DNA of 64,000 nucleotides from Planctomycetota bacterium (GTDB lineage Bacteria; Planctomycetota; UBA1135; GCA-002686595): NCBI GenBank assembly GCA_016709875.1, contig JADJLZ010000001.1:744001-808000 (forward strand). The letters run 5' to 3'. The notes beneath the pieces were generated by a model. It saw only the letters and a program-made list of their open reading frames with translations. It was not told where the DNA came from and ran no database searches. The translations under genes and the position numbers were made by a program. Below are positions 1 through 7,962 of the stretch, piece by piece. The stretch's first letter is position 1. Each line of letters opens with the position of its first letter.

Positions 1-1
1 G

Positions 2-943
2 ACGCTGCCCGCGCTCTCCTGGCTCTCGATCGTGAGCCACGCGGCCTGGATCCTCATCACGGCCTGCTTCGCCCGCCGGCACCTCGAGCAGCGCCGCGCG
101 CTGCTCGCGACAGCACTCGCGAGTTTCGCGCCGCTCTTGCTCGGCACCGCACGCCAGGCGCTGCAGGACAGCTTCCTGCTCGTCTGGATGGCGCTCGCGT
201 GCTGGACCTTCCTCGAGACGCTCGCGCAGCCGCGCTCGCGCGCGTGGCGCATCGCCTTCGTGGCCTCGTTCGCGTTCGCGATCCTGACCAAGGAGCTCGC
301 GCTGCTGCTCCTGCCGGCCTTCGTGCTGGGCTGGTTCGTCGAGCGGCGCGCACGCGCGGGCGAACTGCCCGCGGCGCCCTTCGTCTGGCAGCTCGCAATG
401 CCGGGCCTGATCACGGCACCGCTCTTCCTGCTCGCGGCAGGCGGCTTCGGGCCGCTGCTGCAGACCGTGCGCACCGTGCTCGGTTCACCCTCGACGAACA
501 CCTACGCCATCCGCTTCGGCTCCGGGCCCTGGTACCGCTATCTGATCGACTACATCTGTCTCTCGCCGGGCGTGACGCTGCTCGCGCTCGGCTTCGCGGG
601 CGCGCTGCTCGTGCGCACGCTGCGCGAACGGCCCGCGCGCGCGGAAGTGCAACTCGGCATCGTCGCCGCCGTGCTGCTCTTCGAGATGGGCTTCTTCACC
701 AAGAACGCGCGCTACCTCTTGATCCTCGAGCTGCCGCTGTGCGTGTTCGCTTCGGGCATGCTGTGCGAACTCGTGCCGGCGAAGTGGAACTCGCGCTGGA
801 TTTGGATCGCCGCGGCGGGAGCGCTGCTGTGCATCCTCGACTGGCGCACCTTCGACTACGGCTGGGTGCAGCACGGGATCTACGACCCGCTCTCGGGCGC
901 CCTGCTGCAGATGCGCGCGATCCTGCCCGCCTCGGGCAGGTGA
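2..943 (+). CDS. Polytopic membrane protein, GT39-like, C-terminal part
   Basis: The reading frame is open to the left edge of the window, so the N-terminus is missing. About 313 residues remain. They form a series of hydrophobic segments broken by short basic loops, with motifs such as ALQDS, ILTKE and KNARYLL. These resemble the C-terminal half of dolichyl-phosphate-mannose-type (GT39/ArnT-like) lipid-linked glycosyltransferases. The inferred role is transfer of a sugar from a polyprenyl-phosphate donor at the periplasmic face, which would suit the glycan genes further right. The family call rests on topology and short motifs only. A generic membrane protein remains possible. Confidence 0.6.
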   Translation, partial: TLPALSWLSIVSHAAWILITACFARRHLEQRRALLATALASFAPLLLGTARQALQDSFLLVWMALACWTFLETLAQPRSRAWRIAFVASFAFAILTKELALLLLPAFVLGWFVERRARAGELPAAPFVWQLAMPGLITAPLFLLAAGGFGPLLQTVRTVLGSPSTNTYAIRFGSGPWYRYLIDYICLSPGVTLLALGFAGALLVRTLRERPARAEVQLGIVAAVLLFEMGFFTKNARYLLILELPLCVFASGMLCELVPAKWNSRWIWIAAAGALLCILDWRTFDYGWVQHGIYDPLSGALLQMRAILPASGR

Positions 944-1758
944 GCGGCGCGCGGGCGCTCCTCCGGTCCGAGCAGGCCCCTGCGCCTCCAGCCGACTCGC
1001 AAGAGCCAAGTCGTTGGCTCGCTCGCCTTCAGCCCCGAGGCATCCCGTCGAGCGCGACTCTGCGCGCGGGTCAGGACGCCCCATACTTCCGCGAAGCGCG
1101 CTTCGATTCGCGCGCGCTGCCGTTCGAGCGCCTCGCGCAGGCCCGGCACTTCGCGCCAGCCGTCGAACCAGGGTCCCGAGGAGTACGCGTCCGGTCCGCT
1201 TGCGCTGATTCCGTGTTTGCGCGCATTCTGGAGCACGTAGACGAGCGAGTTCCGCACCTCGCTCGGCGTCCGCAGCGCTCGTTCGTGGAATCGATCGGCG
1301 AAGACAGAGCCCGCGCGCCCCCAGAGCCGGTTCAGAGCCCGCGCGATGCGCACGAGCAGCGCCCGCATGCCGATCGAGAGCGCCGTGCGATCGCGCGCCT
1401 CGACGATCAGGTGCAGGTGGTTGGACTGCACGGAATGGTGCACCACGCGGAAGTTCGAGCCCGTCGAGGCCGCGTCGATCGCGCCGCGCACGACGACCAG
1501 CTCACGTGCATGCCGCAGGCTCGGAAGGCCGGCCCCCAGCCGCGTCGTCGCTTGCACCGGATGTCTGGCTGCGTGCGCCGCGCGAGTGCGATGCGGGAGC
1601 CCCGCATGTGCGCCCTTCGGTTTGCGTCCCGCACCCGGGCGCGCACCGCCACGACCCCCGAACGCGAACCCGGTCTGTTGGATCCGGACCTTCTTCTTTC
1701 CGCTCGGCTTCATCCGACGATCGACGTGACTCCGCGTGCATCCGCTCATCTTCATCAC
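880..1758 (-). CDS. REP-associated tyrosine transposase (RayT/Y1_Tnp-like)
   Basis: This is a single-strand DNA transposase of the HUH superfamily. An HLH motif at residues 114-116, within VQSNHLHLIVEA, supplies the metal-binding histidines. Tyr174 in NSLVYVLQNARKHG fits the catalytic tyrosine. The N-terminus has the basic GARPGAGRKPKG stretch common in chromosomal RayT proteins of GC-rich bacteria. The start may be the ATG at 1713 (MKPSGKKK) rather than 1758. The last 64 bases overlap the end of the convergent membrane gene, so the C-terminal tail of about 20 residues looks like read-through into an available frame. RayT proteins are usually single-copy, domesticated and associated with REP palindromes. 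I see no clear REP array beside this one. Confidence 0.85.
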   Translation of the reverse strand: MMKMSGCTRSHVDRRMKPSGKKKVRIQQTGFAFGGRGGARPGAGRKPKGAHAGLPHRTRAAHAARHPVQATTRLGAGLPSLRHARELVVVRGAIDAASTGSNFRVVHHSVQSNHLHLIVEARDRTALSIGMRALLVRIARALNRLWGRAGSVFADRFHERALRTPSEVRNSLVYVLQNARKHGISASGPDAYSSGPWFDGWREVPGLREALERQRARIEARFAEVWGVLTRAQSRARRDASGLKASEPTTWLLRVGWRRRGLLGPEERPRAAHLPEAGRIARICSRAPESGS

Positions 1759-1889
1759 TCTCCCTCCATTCTGAAGACGCTCGGGATGCGCTCAGGTTGT
1801 CTGAAAGGGCGGAGAATTCTTGCGTGTGCTCCTGCACGGTTCCCGTCGTGGGACGACACGCGAAAGAACGCGCGGCCCAACTTCTCGAG

Positions 1890-2390
1890 TCAGTGCCGGA
1901 CGTCCGAGGCGCGAAACTCGAAACTACCCGCTCGCTGGATGGGCTCTCCCGCGCGTTGCCCGTCGAGGACGTACGCGACGACACGCGTCTCTCCCTCGCC
2001 CGGCAGTCCAACTGCGCTGACGCGGACCAGGCCGTGAAGCCCCGCGACTTCGTCACGTACGACGCCGGAGACCGCTTCGGACTCCTCGTAGCGCGACACG
2101 CGTGCGCGTGCGTGCAGTCCGGAAGAGTCCTGCACGAGCCAGAGCTCCGTCCGCTCCATCAGGATCGGGGTCGACGGAACGACGCGATCCGCGTGCCAGC
2201 CGCCGGACGGGTCGGCCGCCACGCCGAACTTGTCGCCGCTCCCCGTCGACAGCGAAGAGTCGATCAGCGCTTCGATGGACGCGCTGCGGTCCTCGGTCGA
2301 GGCTTCGCAAGCGACGGGCAGCGAGAAGCAGCAGCCCAGGGCGGCCGCGATCGCAGCAGCGCGAGCGATGGACCGAGCCCGCCCCACCAC
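1890..2390 (-). CDS. Small secreted hypothetical protein
   Basis: I do not recognise this gene. It is about 166 residues if it begins at the GTG at 2390 (a second GTG lies at 2387). The N-terminus is a good signal sequence: RARSIAR, then a hydrophobic run ending in FSLPVAC around residue 28. That could be signal peptidase I cleavage or a poor lipobox. The mature part is polar with many beta-prone stretches (ERTELWLVQD, ARARVSRYEE, TRVVAYVLDG) and no cysteines, repeats or known motif. It starts 5 bases after the stop of the radical SAM gene at 2396, so it is probably co-transcribed with it. It would act outside the cytoplasm. Confidence 0.65.
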   Translation of the reverse strand: MVGRARSIARAAAIAAALGCCFSLPVACEASTEDRSASIEALIDSSLSTGSGDKFGVAADPSGGWHADRVVPSTPILMERTELWLVQDSSGLHARARVSRYEESEAVSGVVRDEVAGLHGLVRVSAVGLPGEGETRVVAYVLDGQRAGEPIQRAGSFEFRASDVRH

Positions 2391-2395
2391 AGCGC

Positions 2396-3817
2396 TCAGG
2401 CGCTCTGCTTCATCACGCGGTCCATCACGTTCTCGCTCTTGGGCGGCGGAACCAGACCGAGCGCGCGGCCGAGGCGCTTCTTGCCGAACTGCGGGTTCTC
2501 CATGTAGTAGAGCGCGCGCTCCATGAAGCGCTTGGCCCGCTGCGGGTAGGCGTAGTACCAGCGCTCGTAGCTGCGCACCATGTTCTTGCGCAGCTCCTCG
2601 AGCTCGACCTGCGTGAAGTGCTCGTGCTTGTAGGCCGAGCGGTTCGAGCTGACGTAGTTCTCCGAGAGGTCGGAGAGGTCGAGGTTCGCCAGATATCCGT
2701 CCCAGCTCTCCGTGCCGATCAGCGGGTTGAACACGCTGACGCGCACGAGGTCGGGCGAGGCCAGACGCAGCACCTTCTCGGTCTCGACGATGTCCTGCGC
2801 GGTCTCGCCGGGCGAGCCCACGATCAGGTACACCTTGGCCCAGATGCCGGCGCGGCGCGTCATGCGCGCGGCCTCGATGATGGCCTCGGGCGTGAGGTCC
2901 TTCTTGAGCACGTCCAGCATGCGCTGGCTGCCCGATTCCCAGCCGTAGTAGATGCGGCGGCAACCGGCGCGGTGCATGTGCTTCAGCAGCGGGTAGTCGA
3001 CGCAGTCCGCGCGCGTGTTCGCGATCCACTCGAACTTCAGGCCGCGGCGCAGGATCTCGTCGCACATCTCGTGGATGCGCTTCTTGCGCAGCGTGAGGAT
3101 CTCATCCACGAAGAGGATCACGCCCGGGTTGTAGGTCTTCACGATGTGCTCGAGCTCGTCGACGATCTGCTCCGTCGAGCGCACGCGGAAGCCGCGGCCG
3201 GTGAGCTCCTTCTGGCAGAAGATGCACTTGAAGGGGCAGCCGCGCGTGGTGAAGACGTAGACGAGCTTCTCGGGGTTGAGCTGGAAGTACCTGTCCATCG
3301 GGAGCAGGTGGCGCGCGGGCAGCGGCAGGTCGTCGAGCTTCTTGATCAGCGGCGGCGCGGGGTTGTCGATCGCGAGCGCGCCGTCGCGCATCGCGGCGAG
3401 ACCGGGGATCGACTTCAGGTCGTCGAAGTTGCCGCCGTCGAGCGCCTTGCAGAACTGCGGCAGCGTCTCCTCGGCCTCGCCCTTGAGCACGAAGTCGAAG
3501 TGGCCCGAGTCGAGGAAGATGCCCTGGTCCACGGAGGCGTGCGGGCCGCCCATGACCGTGATCTTGCCCTTGGACTTGGCGTACTTGGCCCAGGCGATCG
3601 CGCGGCGGATGTTGGGCGTCAGCGCGTCGAAGCCGATCACGTCGTTGCGCTCGATCGCCTCGCGCATGTAGGAGTCGTTGACGATGCGCTCGTCGCACAA
3701 CTCGACCGGGATCTTCTCACGTTCCAGGGAAGCACCGAGGTAGGCGATGCCGAGGACCATGGCGAGCGGGTCCTCCTGGACGTGGGGCTTGACGTAGGTG
3801 ATGAGGGTCTTGCGCAT
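2396..3817 (-). CDS. B12-binding radical SAM protein
   Basis: A 473-residue cobalamin-dependent radical SAM enzyme. The first ~130 residues form a Rossmann-like B12-binding domain (MVLGIAYLGASLE; TVMGGPHAS near 88-95). Residues about 185-400 are the radical SAM barrel, with the 4Fe-4S cysteines Cys194, Cys198 and Cys201 in TRGCPFKCIFC. The LPLPARHLLP linker before the cluster is typical of this class. Members methylate or rearrange unreactive carbons in lipids, antibiotics and cofactors. The substrate cannot be read from the sequence. A second member of the family lies at 32993-34417. The gene begins at ATG 3817, with a candidate sigma-70-type promoter at 3867-3895, and leads a two-gene unit. 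Confidence 0.9.
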   Translation of the reverse strand: MRKTLITYVKPHVQEDPLAMVLGIAYLGASLEREKIPVELCDERIVNDSYMREAIERNDVIGFDALTPNIRRAIAWAKYAKSKGKITVMGGPHASVDQGIFLDSGHFDFVLKGEAEETLPQFCKALDGGNFDDLKSIPGLAAMRDGALAIDNPAPPLIKKLDDLPLPARHLLPMDRYFQLNPEKLVYVFTTRGCPFKCIFCQKELTGRGFRVRSTEQIVDELEHIVKTYNPGVILFVDEILTLRKKRIHEMCDEILRRGLKFEWIANTRADCVDYPLLKHMHRAGCRRIYYGWESGSQRMLDVLKKDLTPEAIIEAARMTRRAGIWAKVYLIVGSPGETAQDIVETEKVLRLASPDLVRVSVFNPLIGTESWDGYLANLDLSDLSENYVSSNRSAYKHEHFTQVELEELRKNMVRSYERWYYAYPQRAKRFMERALYYMENPQFGKKRLGRALGLVPPPKSENVMDRVMKQSA

Positions 3818-3866
3818 GGAGGGAGCCGTCTAGGTGTAGAGATCCTCAGTCCTGAGTATGCAGCGA

Positions 3867-3895
3867 ACTCTAACCTCGGCGTGAGGTTTTCGCAA
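3867..3895 (-). promoter_or_regulatory. Candidate promoter for the radical SAM gene
   Basis: On the minus strand TTGCGA (3895-3890) and TAGAGT (3872-3867) are separated by exactly 17 bases, a good match to a -35/-10 pair. The start codon is about 50 bases further on. Just downstream, CTCAGTCCTGAG (3845-3856) is a short inverted repeat near the expected transcription start and could be an operator. Confidence 0.55.
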
Positions 3896-3940
3896 ATCGG
3901 CTTCCCGGCTTGGGTTGCGACTGAAGCCAGGATCGGCCGC

Positions 3941-5215
3941 CTAGGCTCTTGGAATGGAGCCCCGAGCCGCGGCGCGCGCGAATTCGTACTCCTCCAGGCA
4001 CTCGTCGGTGAGGCGTTCGATCCCAAACTGCGCCTGCAGCCGCACTTGGCCCGCTGCCCCCATCCGCCGCGCGAGCTCGGGGTCCGCCAGCAGGCGCGCA
4101 ATGTGCTCGGAAAAGGCTTCCAGGTCGAAGGGGTTGGCGATGAAGCCGGTGACGCCGTCCTCGACCACCTCCGGGCTGCCGCCAAAGCTCGTCGCGACGA
4201 CCGGCTTGCCGTGCTCCATCGCCTCGAGGTTGACCATCCCGAAGGTGTCGAAGCAGATCGAGGGAGTGACGAAGACGTCGGTCGCCGCCAGGGCCGCCTG
4301 CAATTCCTCGCCCTCGAGCCAGCCCGCGCGCACGACGCGCTCGTCGACGCCGAGCTCGCGCGCCTGCGCGGCGAACTCCTGCTCGTAGAGCTCGCGCTTG
4401 CCGAGCACGAGCAGGCGCAGCGCGGGGAAACGCGGCGCGAGCCGCGCGAGCATGCGCAAGAGCTGGCGCACGCCCTTCTGCTCGTGCAGCCGGCCGCCGA
4501 TCGCGAGCACCTGCGCGCCCGAGAGGCCGAAGCGCTCGCGGAAGGCTGCGACCGCCGCCGCGTCGGGCAGCGCGGGCCGGAAGGCGAGCGCGTTGTGCAG
4601 CACGCGGTCGACGTGGATCGAGTTCTCGCGCAGGATCCCCGCCAGGGCCTGCGAGACCGCGCTGGTGCGGTGCACGTCGCGCTCGAGCACGCGCCGGATC
4701 GCGCGGTTGCGCCAGGGGTTCCAGCGCAGGCGCTGGCAAGGCAGGCACTTCTGCCAATAGGCACGCACGTCGTGCAGCGTGCCGCCGTGCTCCTCGCCGC
4801 CGTGGAAGCAGGTCAGCTTCTGGTGGCAGAAGGTCATCACGTCGTGCGCGGTGAACACCACGCCCGCGCCGGCCTCGCGCGCCTGTGTGAGCGAGGCGTA
4901 GGAGAGCTGTGTGTGCACCAGGTGGCTGTGCACCACGTCGGGGTGCCACTCGGCCAGCACACTCGCCAACGGCGCGCGCACGCGCTTGTTGTCGAGGCCG
5001 ACGAAAGCGCGGAAGCGCAGCGGGTACTCCGACCAGATGCGCACGACCTCGAGGCCCTCGATCTTCGTCGGCGTGGCCAGCTGCGGGTCCTGCGTCGTGC
5101 TGACGAGCAGCGTCGAGTGGCCACGCGCGCGCAGCCGCTCGGCGAGCTGGTACACCAGGCGCACCGAGGAGCCGATGCGCGGGTCGTGCAGGTCGTTCAG
5201 GAACAGGATGCGCAT
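3941..5215 (-). CDS. GT4-family glycosyltransferase
   Basis: A retaining GT-B glycosyltransferase of 424 residues, expected to transfer a sugar from a nucleotide donor to a growing lipid-linked glycan at the cytoplasmic membrane. The N-terminal domain has the DPRIGSSVR glycine-rich acceptor loop and HPDVVHSHLVH. The central part has a Cys-rich stretch (TFCHQKLTC ... KCLPCQRL, about residues 123-170), recurrent in GT4 enzymes of this subtype. The C-terminal donor domain has the EX7E-like segment ICFDTFGMVNLEAMEHGKPV. It lies 11 bases after the next GT4 gene (5227-6390), so the two form an operon. The specific sugar is not predictable. Confidence 0.9.
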   Translation of the reverse strand: MRILFLNDLHDPRIGSSVRLVYQLAERLRARGHSTLLVSTTQDPQLATPTKIEGLEVVRIWSEYPLRFRAFVGLDNKRVRAPLASVLAEWHPDVVHSHLVHTQLSYASLTQAREAGAGVVFTAHDVMTFCHQKLTCFHGGEEHGGTLHDVRAYWQKCLPCQRLRWNPWRNRAIRRVLERDVHRTSAVSQALAGILRENSIHVDRVLHNALAFRPALPDAAAVAAFRERFGLSGAQVLAIGGRLHEQKGVRQLLRMLARLAPRFPALRLLVLGKRELYEQEFAAQARELGVDERVVRAGWLEGEELQAALAATDVFVTPSICFDTFGMVNLEAMEHGKPVVATSFGGSPEVVEDGVTGFIANPFDLEAFSEHIARLLADPELARRMGAAGQVRLQAQFGIERLTDECLEEYEFARAAARGSIPRA

Positions 5216-5226
5216 GGCGGCCGGCG

Positions 5227-6390
5227 TTACTTCAGCGCCGCTCGGTACAGCTCCAGAACGCGCTCGGCGTTCTCGGTCCAGTTCGAAGCGCGCGCGAAGG
5301 CGTGGCCGCCGCCAGCGAGGTGGCTCGCGAGCGTCACGTCCGCGAGCACACGCTCGAGCCCCGCGGCCACGCTCTCGACGTTCGATTCGACGAGCAGGCC
5401 GGTCTCCCCGTCGCGAATCGCGTCCGCGGCGCCGCTCTCGCGCGTGCCGATCGAAGGCAGTCCGCAGGCCGCGGCCTCCAGATACACCAGGCCGAAGCCC
5501 TCGAAGCCTCCGTCGGCCGCATCGACCGGCGTGTGCAGGAACACGCGCGCGCGCTGCTGCAGGTCGACTTTCTCGTCCTCGCTGACGTTGCCCAGGAAGT
5601 GCACGCGCTCGCTCAGACCCGCCTCGGCGACGATCGCGCGCAAGCTGGCCTCGTAGGCATCGCCGCTCAGCTTGCCGACGAGGTAGTGCTGCAGCGTCGG
5701 GAAGCTGGGCGCGACGCGCGCAAAGGCGGCCAGCGAGAGGTGGTGGCCCTTGCGCTCCTTCAGTTCGCCGATCGCGAGTGAGAAGTCCTGCCCGTGCCAG
5801 GGCCGCGGCCCGATCGCGCGCCGCGCGAGGAAATGATCGGCGTCCACCGCATTGGGCACGACGTGCAGGCGCGAGCGCGGGAGCTCCTTGGGCGTGAGCA
5901 GTGCCTGCATGCGCCCCGCGGTGAAGCTGCTGACGCTGATCATCGCCTGGAAACGACCGTAGGCCGCGCGCGCGCGCGCCGAATGGCGCGGATCCTGCAG
6001 CGGCTGCACGCTGTAGGTCCCGTGCGCGGTCGCGATGCAGGGCTTGCCGGCGATCTCCGCCGCGCGCAGCGCGATCCAGTTGTGCGGGTAGTCCTTGATC
6101 GCGTGCACGAGATCGCAGGAGCGCGCCGCGCGCGCCGCGCGCGCGATCGCCAGCGCCGAGTTGGCCCAGAAGCGCAGCGGGGTCATGTAGAAGAGGTAGT
6201 CCGGCGGCAGCGCGACCTCCACCTTCCAGCTCGCGGGCACCGCCTCCGAGGTCGGCCGGTGCTTGCGTGCGAGCAGCACGTGCGGCTCGAGCGCGGGCTC
6301 GAGCTCCTGCAGCGCCGAGATGAGCCGAACGGCGTAGCGCCCCACCCCGTCGAGATCGGAGAGCGAATCGGTGAGATAGAGGACGCGCAT
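5227..6390 (-). CDS. GT4-family glycosyltransferase
   Basis: A 387-residue GT-B glycosyltransferase. It opens with MRVLYLTDSLSDLDGVGRYA, the usual acceptor-side loop. A donor-binding segment AIGELKERKGHH follows, and the EX7E motif is in EGFGLVYLEAAACGLPS around residue 300. It is the first gene of a two-gene minus-strand unit and is divergent from the gene at 6430. The 39-base gap between them holds a perfect palindrome (6400-6415). Lengths and motifs are normal for the family. Donor and acceptor are unknown. Confidence 0.9.
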   Translation of the reverse strand: MRVLYLTDSLSDLDGVGRYAVRLISALQELEPALEPHVLLARKHRPTSEAVPASWKVEVALPPDYLFYMTPLRFWANSALAIARAARAARSCDLVHAIKDYPHNWIALRAAEIAGKPCIATAHGTYSVQPLQDPRHSARARAAYGRFQAMISVSSFTAGRMQALLTPKELPRSRLHVVPNAVDADHFLARRAIGPRPWHGQDFSLAIGELKERKGHHLSLAAFARVAPSFPTLQHYLVGKLSGDAYEASLRAIVAEAGLSERVHFLGNVSEDEKVDLQQRARVFLHTPVDAADGGFEGFGLVYLEAAACGLPSIGTRESGAADAIRDGETGLLVESNVESVAAGLERVLADVTLASHLAGGGHAFARASNWTENAERVLELYRAALK

Positions 6391-6399
6391 GCGGGGGCT

Positions 6400-6415
6400 G
6401 ATACGCTAGCGTATC
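6400..6415. promoter_or_regulatory. Perfect 16-bp palindrome between divergent genes
   Basis: GATACGCTAGCGTATC reads the same on both strands. It sits in the 39-base gap between the GT gene starting at 6390 and the gene starting at 6430. Because it is symmetric it offers the -10-like hexamer TACGCT on each strand. It could be a bidirectional core promoter or the binding site of a dimeric regulator. Confidence 0.5.
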
Positions 6416-6429
6416 GCGCGCCGGGTCTC

Positions 6430-7650
6430 ATGCAGCCGCTCCACGAACTCCACGAAAAGCGCGGTGCCTTCGGCGGCTTCATCGGGCCGCGCACGCTGGT
6501 CGCGCAGGTCCAGAACTCGGCCCCCTGGCTCTTCGACGGCAGCCACCCCGATTCGCAGCTCGTCCCCGAAACCCGCGGCGAACGCCTGATCGAACACGGC
6601 TTCCACCCGCTGGGCTGGTGGTCGATCCTGCGCCACGCCGATCTGCTCGAGGCCCAGGACGAGCCCACGCCGCGCGCGCGCACCGATTATTTCGCGCTGT
6701 GCCTCGCGGTCCACTGCGCCAGCGTCGCCTCCTACGTCCCCACCGACGTCGACGCCAAGATCCGCCACGCGTTGTGGTTCGAGCCCCTGCCCGAGGAAGA
6801 GCTGTTCGCGATGCGCGAACTCGCGCTCTACCACGGCAACTGGGAGATCCGCCACATCAGCGCGCGCGTGGTCGAGGTCGAGGGCTGCGGCCCCGTCTCG
6901 GGCCACGATGGCGAGCGCCTCTCGGTGCTCTGCGGCGGGATGATGGGCATGCTCGCCGCCGGCCGCGCGAGCGACGCAGCGCTCTTCGAGCAGGCGGTCG
7001 ATGCCGAGCTCGAGCGCGAGGCGCGCGCCTTCGACACACTCTGTCGTGCACGCGGCCGCGAGGTCGAGCTGTGCAACCTGGCCACGATCCTGACGCACAA
7101 CGTCGGCGACGTGATGCAGGCGATCGAGCGCAAGGGCACGAAGGGCATCGGCGACGAGCAGAAACTGCGCTTCGCAGACCTCGCGCGCGAGCGCTTCGAG
7201 CGCTACGGCGGCGCCTTCGGCAAGGCCGCCGCGATCTACCGCGAGCTGCTCGCGAGCGAGGGCCACCGCCACTACCCGCTGCGCGAGCAGAAGCTCCTGC
7301 GCGCGAACCACAAGTTGCTGCTGCCGCTCGGGCCCTTCCTCGACGACTGGGGCGCGAAGCTCGCGCGCTGGCCGAACTGGGGCACACGCGAGCGCGCGGC
7401 AGTCGCGGGCGCGCTGCTCGATGGCTGCAGGAAGGTGCAGGGCCAGGAGGGCTACTACCGCGCGCTCGCGGGCTTCGACAGCGCGGCGCCGGGCGGGCTG
7501 GAGTCGCGCGAGCTCGCCTCGGAACTCGGCAGCGCCGCCAAGCGCGAGCTGAAGGACACCACGCTGCGCAAGAAGCTCGCCGTCAGGCGCGAGAGCTTCG
7601 AATCGAGCTACGCCAAGCGCGCGCGCACGCTGCTCGAGGGGTGGCGCTAG
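6430..7650 (+). CDS. Conserved-looking hypothetical protein
   Basis: I do not recognise this protein. It is 406 residues from the ATG at 6430; a longer in-frame reading upstream is antisense to the glycosyltransferase and is rejected. It is soluble, with no signal peptide or membrane segment. It is rich in Glu and Arg, and long stretches look alpha-helical. Notable pieces are APWLFDGSHPDSQLVPETRG near the start, a Cys-containing segment LCLAVHCASVASYV, the Gly-Met run LCGGMMGMLAAG, and the C-terminal helix-rich part GYYRALAGFD. It is the only plus-strand gene inside the glycan region. That points to a separate function or to a regulator or accessory of the cluster; nothing in the sequence decides. 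Confidence 0.8.
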   Translation: MQPLHELHEKRGAFGGFIGPRTLVAQVQNSAPWLFDGSHPDSQLVPETRGERLIEHGFHPLGWWSILRHADLLEAQDEPTPRARTDYFALCLAVHCASVASYVPTDVDAKIRHALWFEPLPEEELFAMRELALYHGNWEIRHISARVVEVEGCGPVSGHDGERLSVLCGGMMGMLAAGRASDAALFEQAVDAELEREARAFDTLCRARGREVELCNLATILTHNVGDVMQAIERKGTKGIGDEQKLRFADLARERFERYGGAFGKAAAIYRELLASEGHRHYPLREQKLLRANHKLLLPLGPFLDDWGAKLARWPNWGTRERAAVAGALLDGCRKVQGQEGYYRALAGFDSAAPGGLESRELASELGSAAKRELKDTTLRKKLAVRRESFESSYAKRARTLLEGWR

Positions 7651-7685
7651 CCGACGCCCCGCGCTTCCCGGCTTCGTGCGCGCCG

Positions 7686-7946
7686 CTACTTGTCGTCGCG
7701 GATGAGCGGACCCTCGCCCTTCATCACCTTGGGCGGCAGGTAGATCGCGCCCGTCGCGAAGTCGATGCCGTAGGCGATCAGGCCCGGGAAGATCCAGATC
7801 AGCCCGACCGCGTCGAGGATCAGGATGTTCGGGTCGAGGCGATCGGAGTGCTCTGCCTTCTGACGCTGGCTGAAGAAGATCGTCCCGCAACTCGAGAGGG
7901 AAACGGCGAGGAAGAGAGCGGCGAAGAGGCTGGCGAGAGGCTTCAT
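7686..7946 (-). CDS. Small YceK-like lipoprotein
   Basis: An 86-residue predicted lipoprotein. Starting at ATG 7946, the signal peptide MKPLASLFAALFLAVS leads to the lipobox LSSC, so the mature chain begins CGTIFFSQRQ. The rest contains one hydrophobic stretch (LILDAVGLIWIFPGLIAYGI) and the ending GAIYLPPKVMKGEG. The layout of Cys-anchored N-terminus, one hydrophobic hairpin and a short tail recalls YceK-type envelope lipoproteins of unknown role. It starts 16 bases after the stop of the GT gene at 7963 and is probably the last gene of that operon. Confidence 0.7.
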   Translation of the reverse strand: MKPLASLFAALFLAVSLSSCGTIFFSQRQKAEHSDRLDPNILILDAVGLIWIFPGLIAYGIDFATGAIYLPPKVMKGEGPLIRDDK

Positions 7947-7962
7947 GCCCGAGGCTTGTACC

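Noticed and set aside
2102..5656. A plus-strand open frame of 1184 codons over the radical SAM and first GT4 genes
   Set aside because: It is antisense to two genes with clear family motifs. Its translation is dominated by Arg, Ala, His and Val with no motif, as expected for shadow frames in high-GC DNA.
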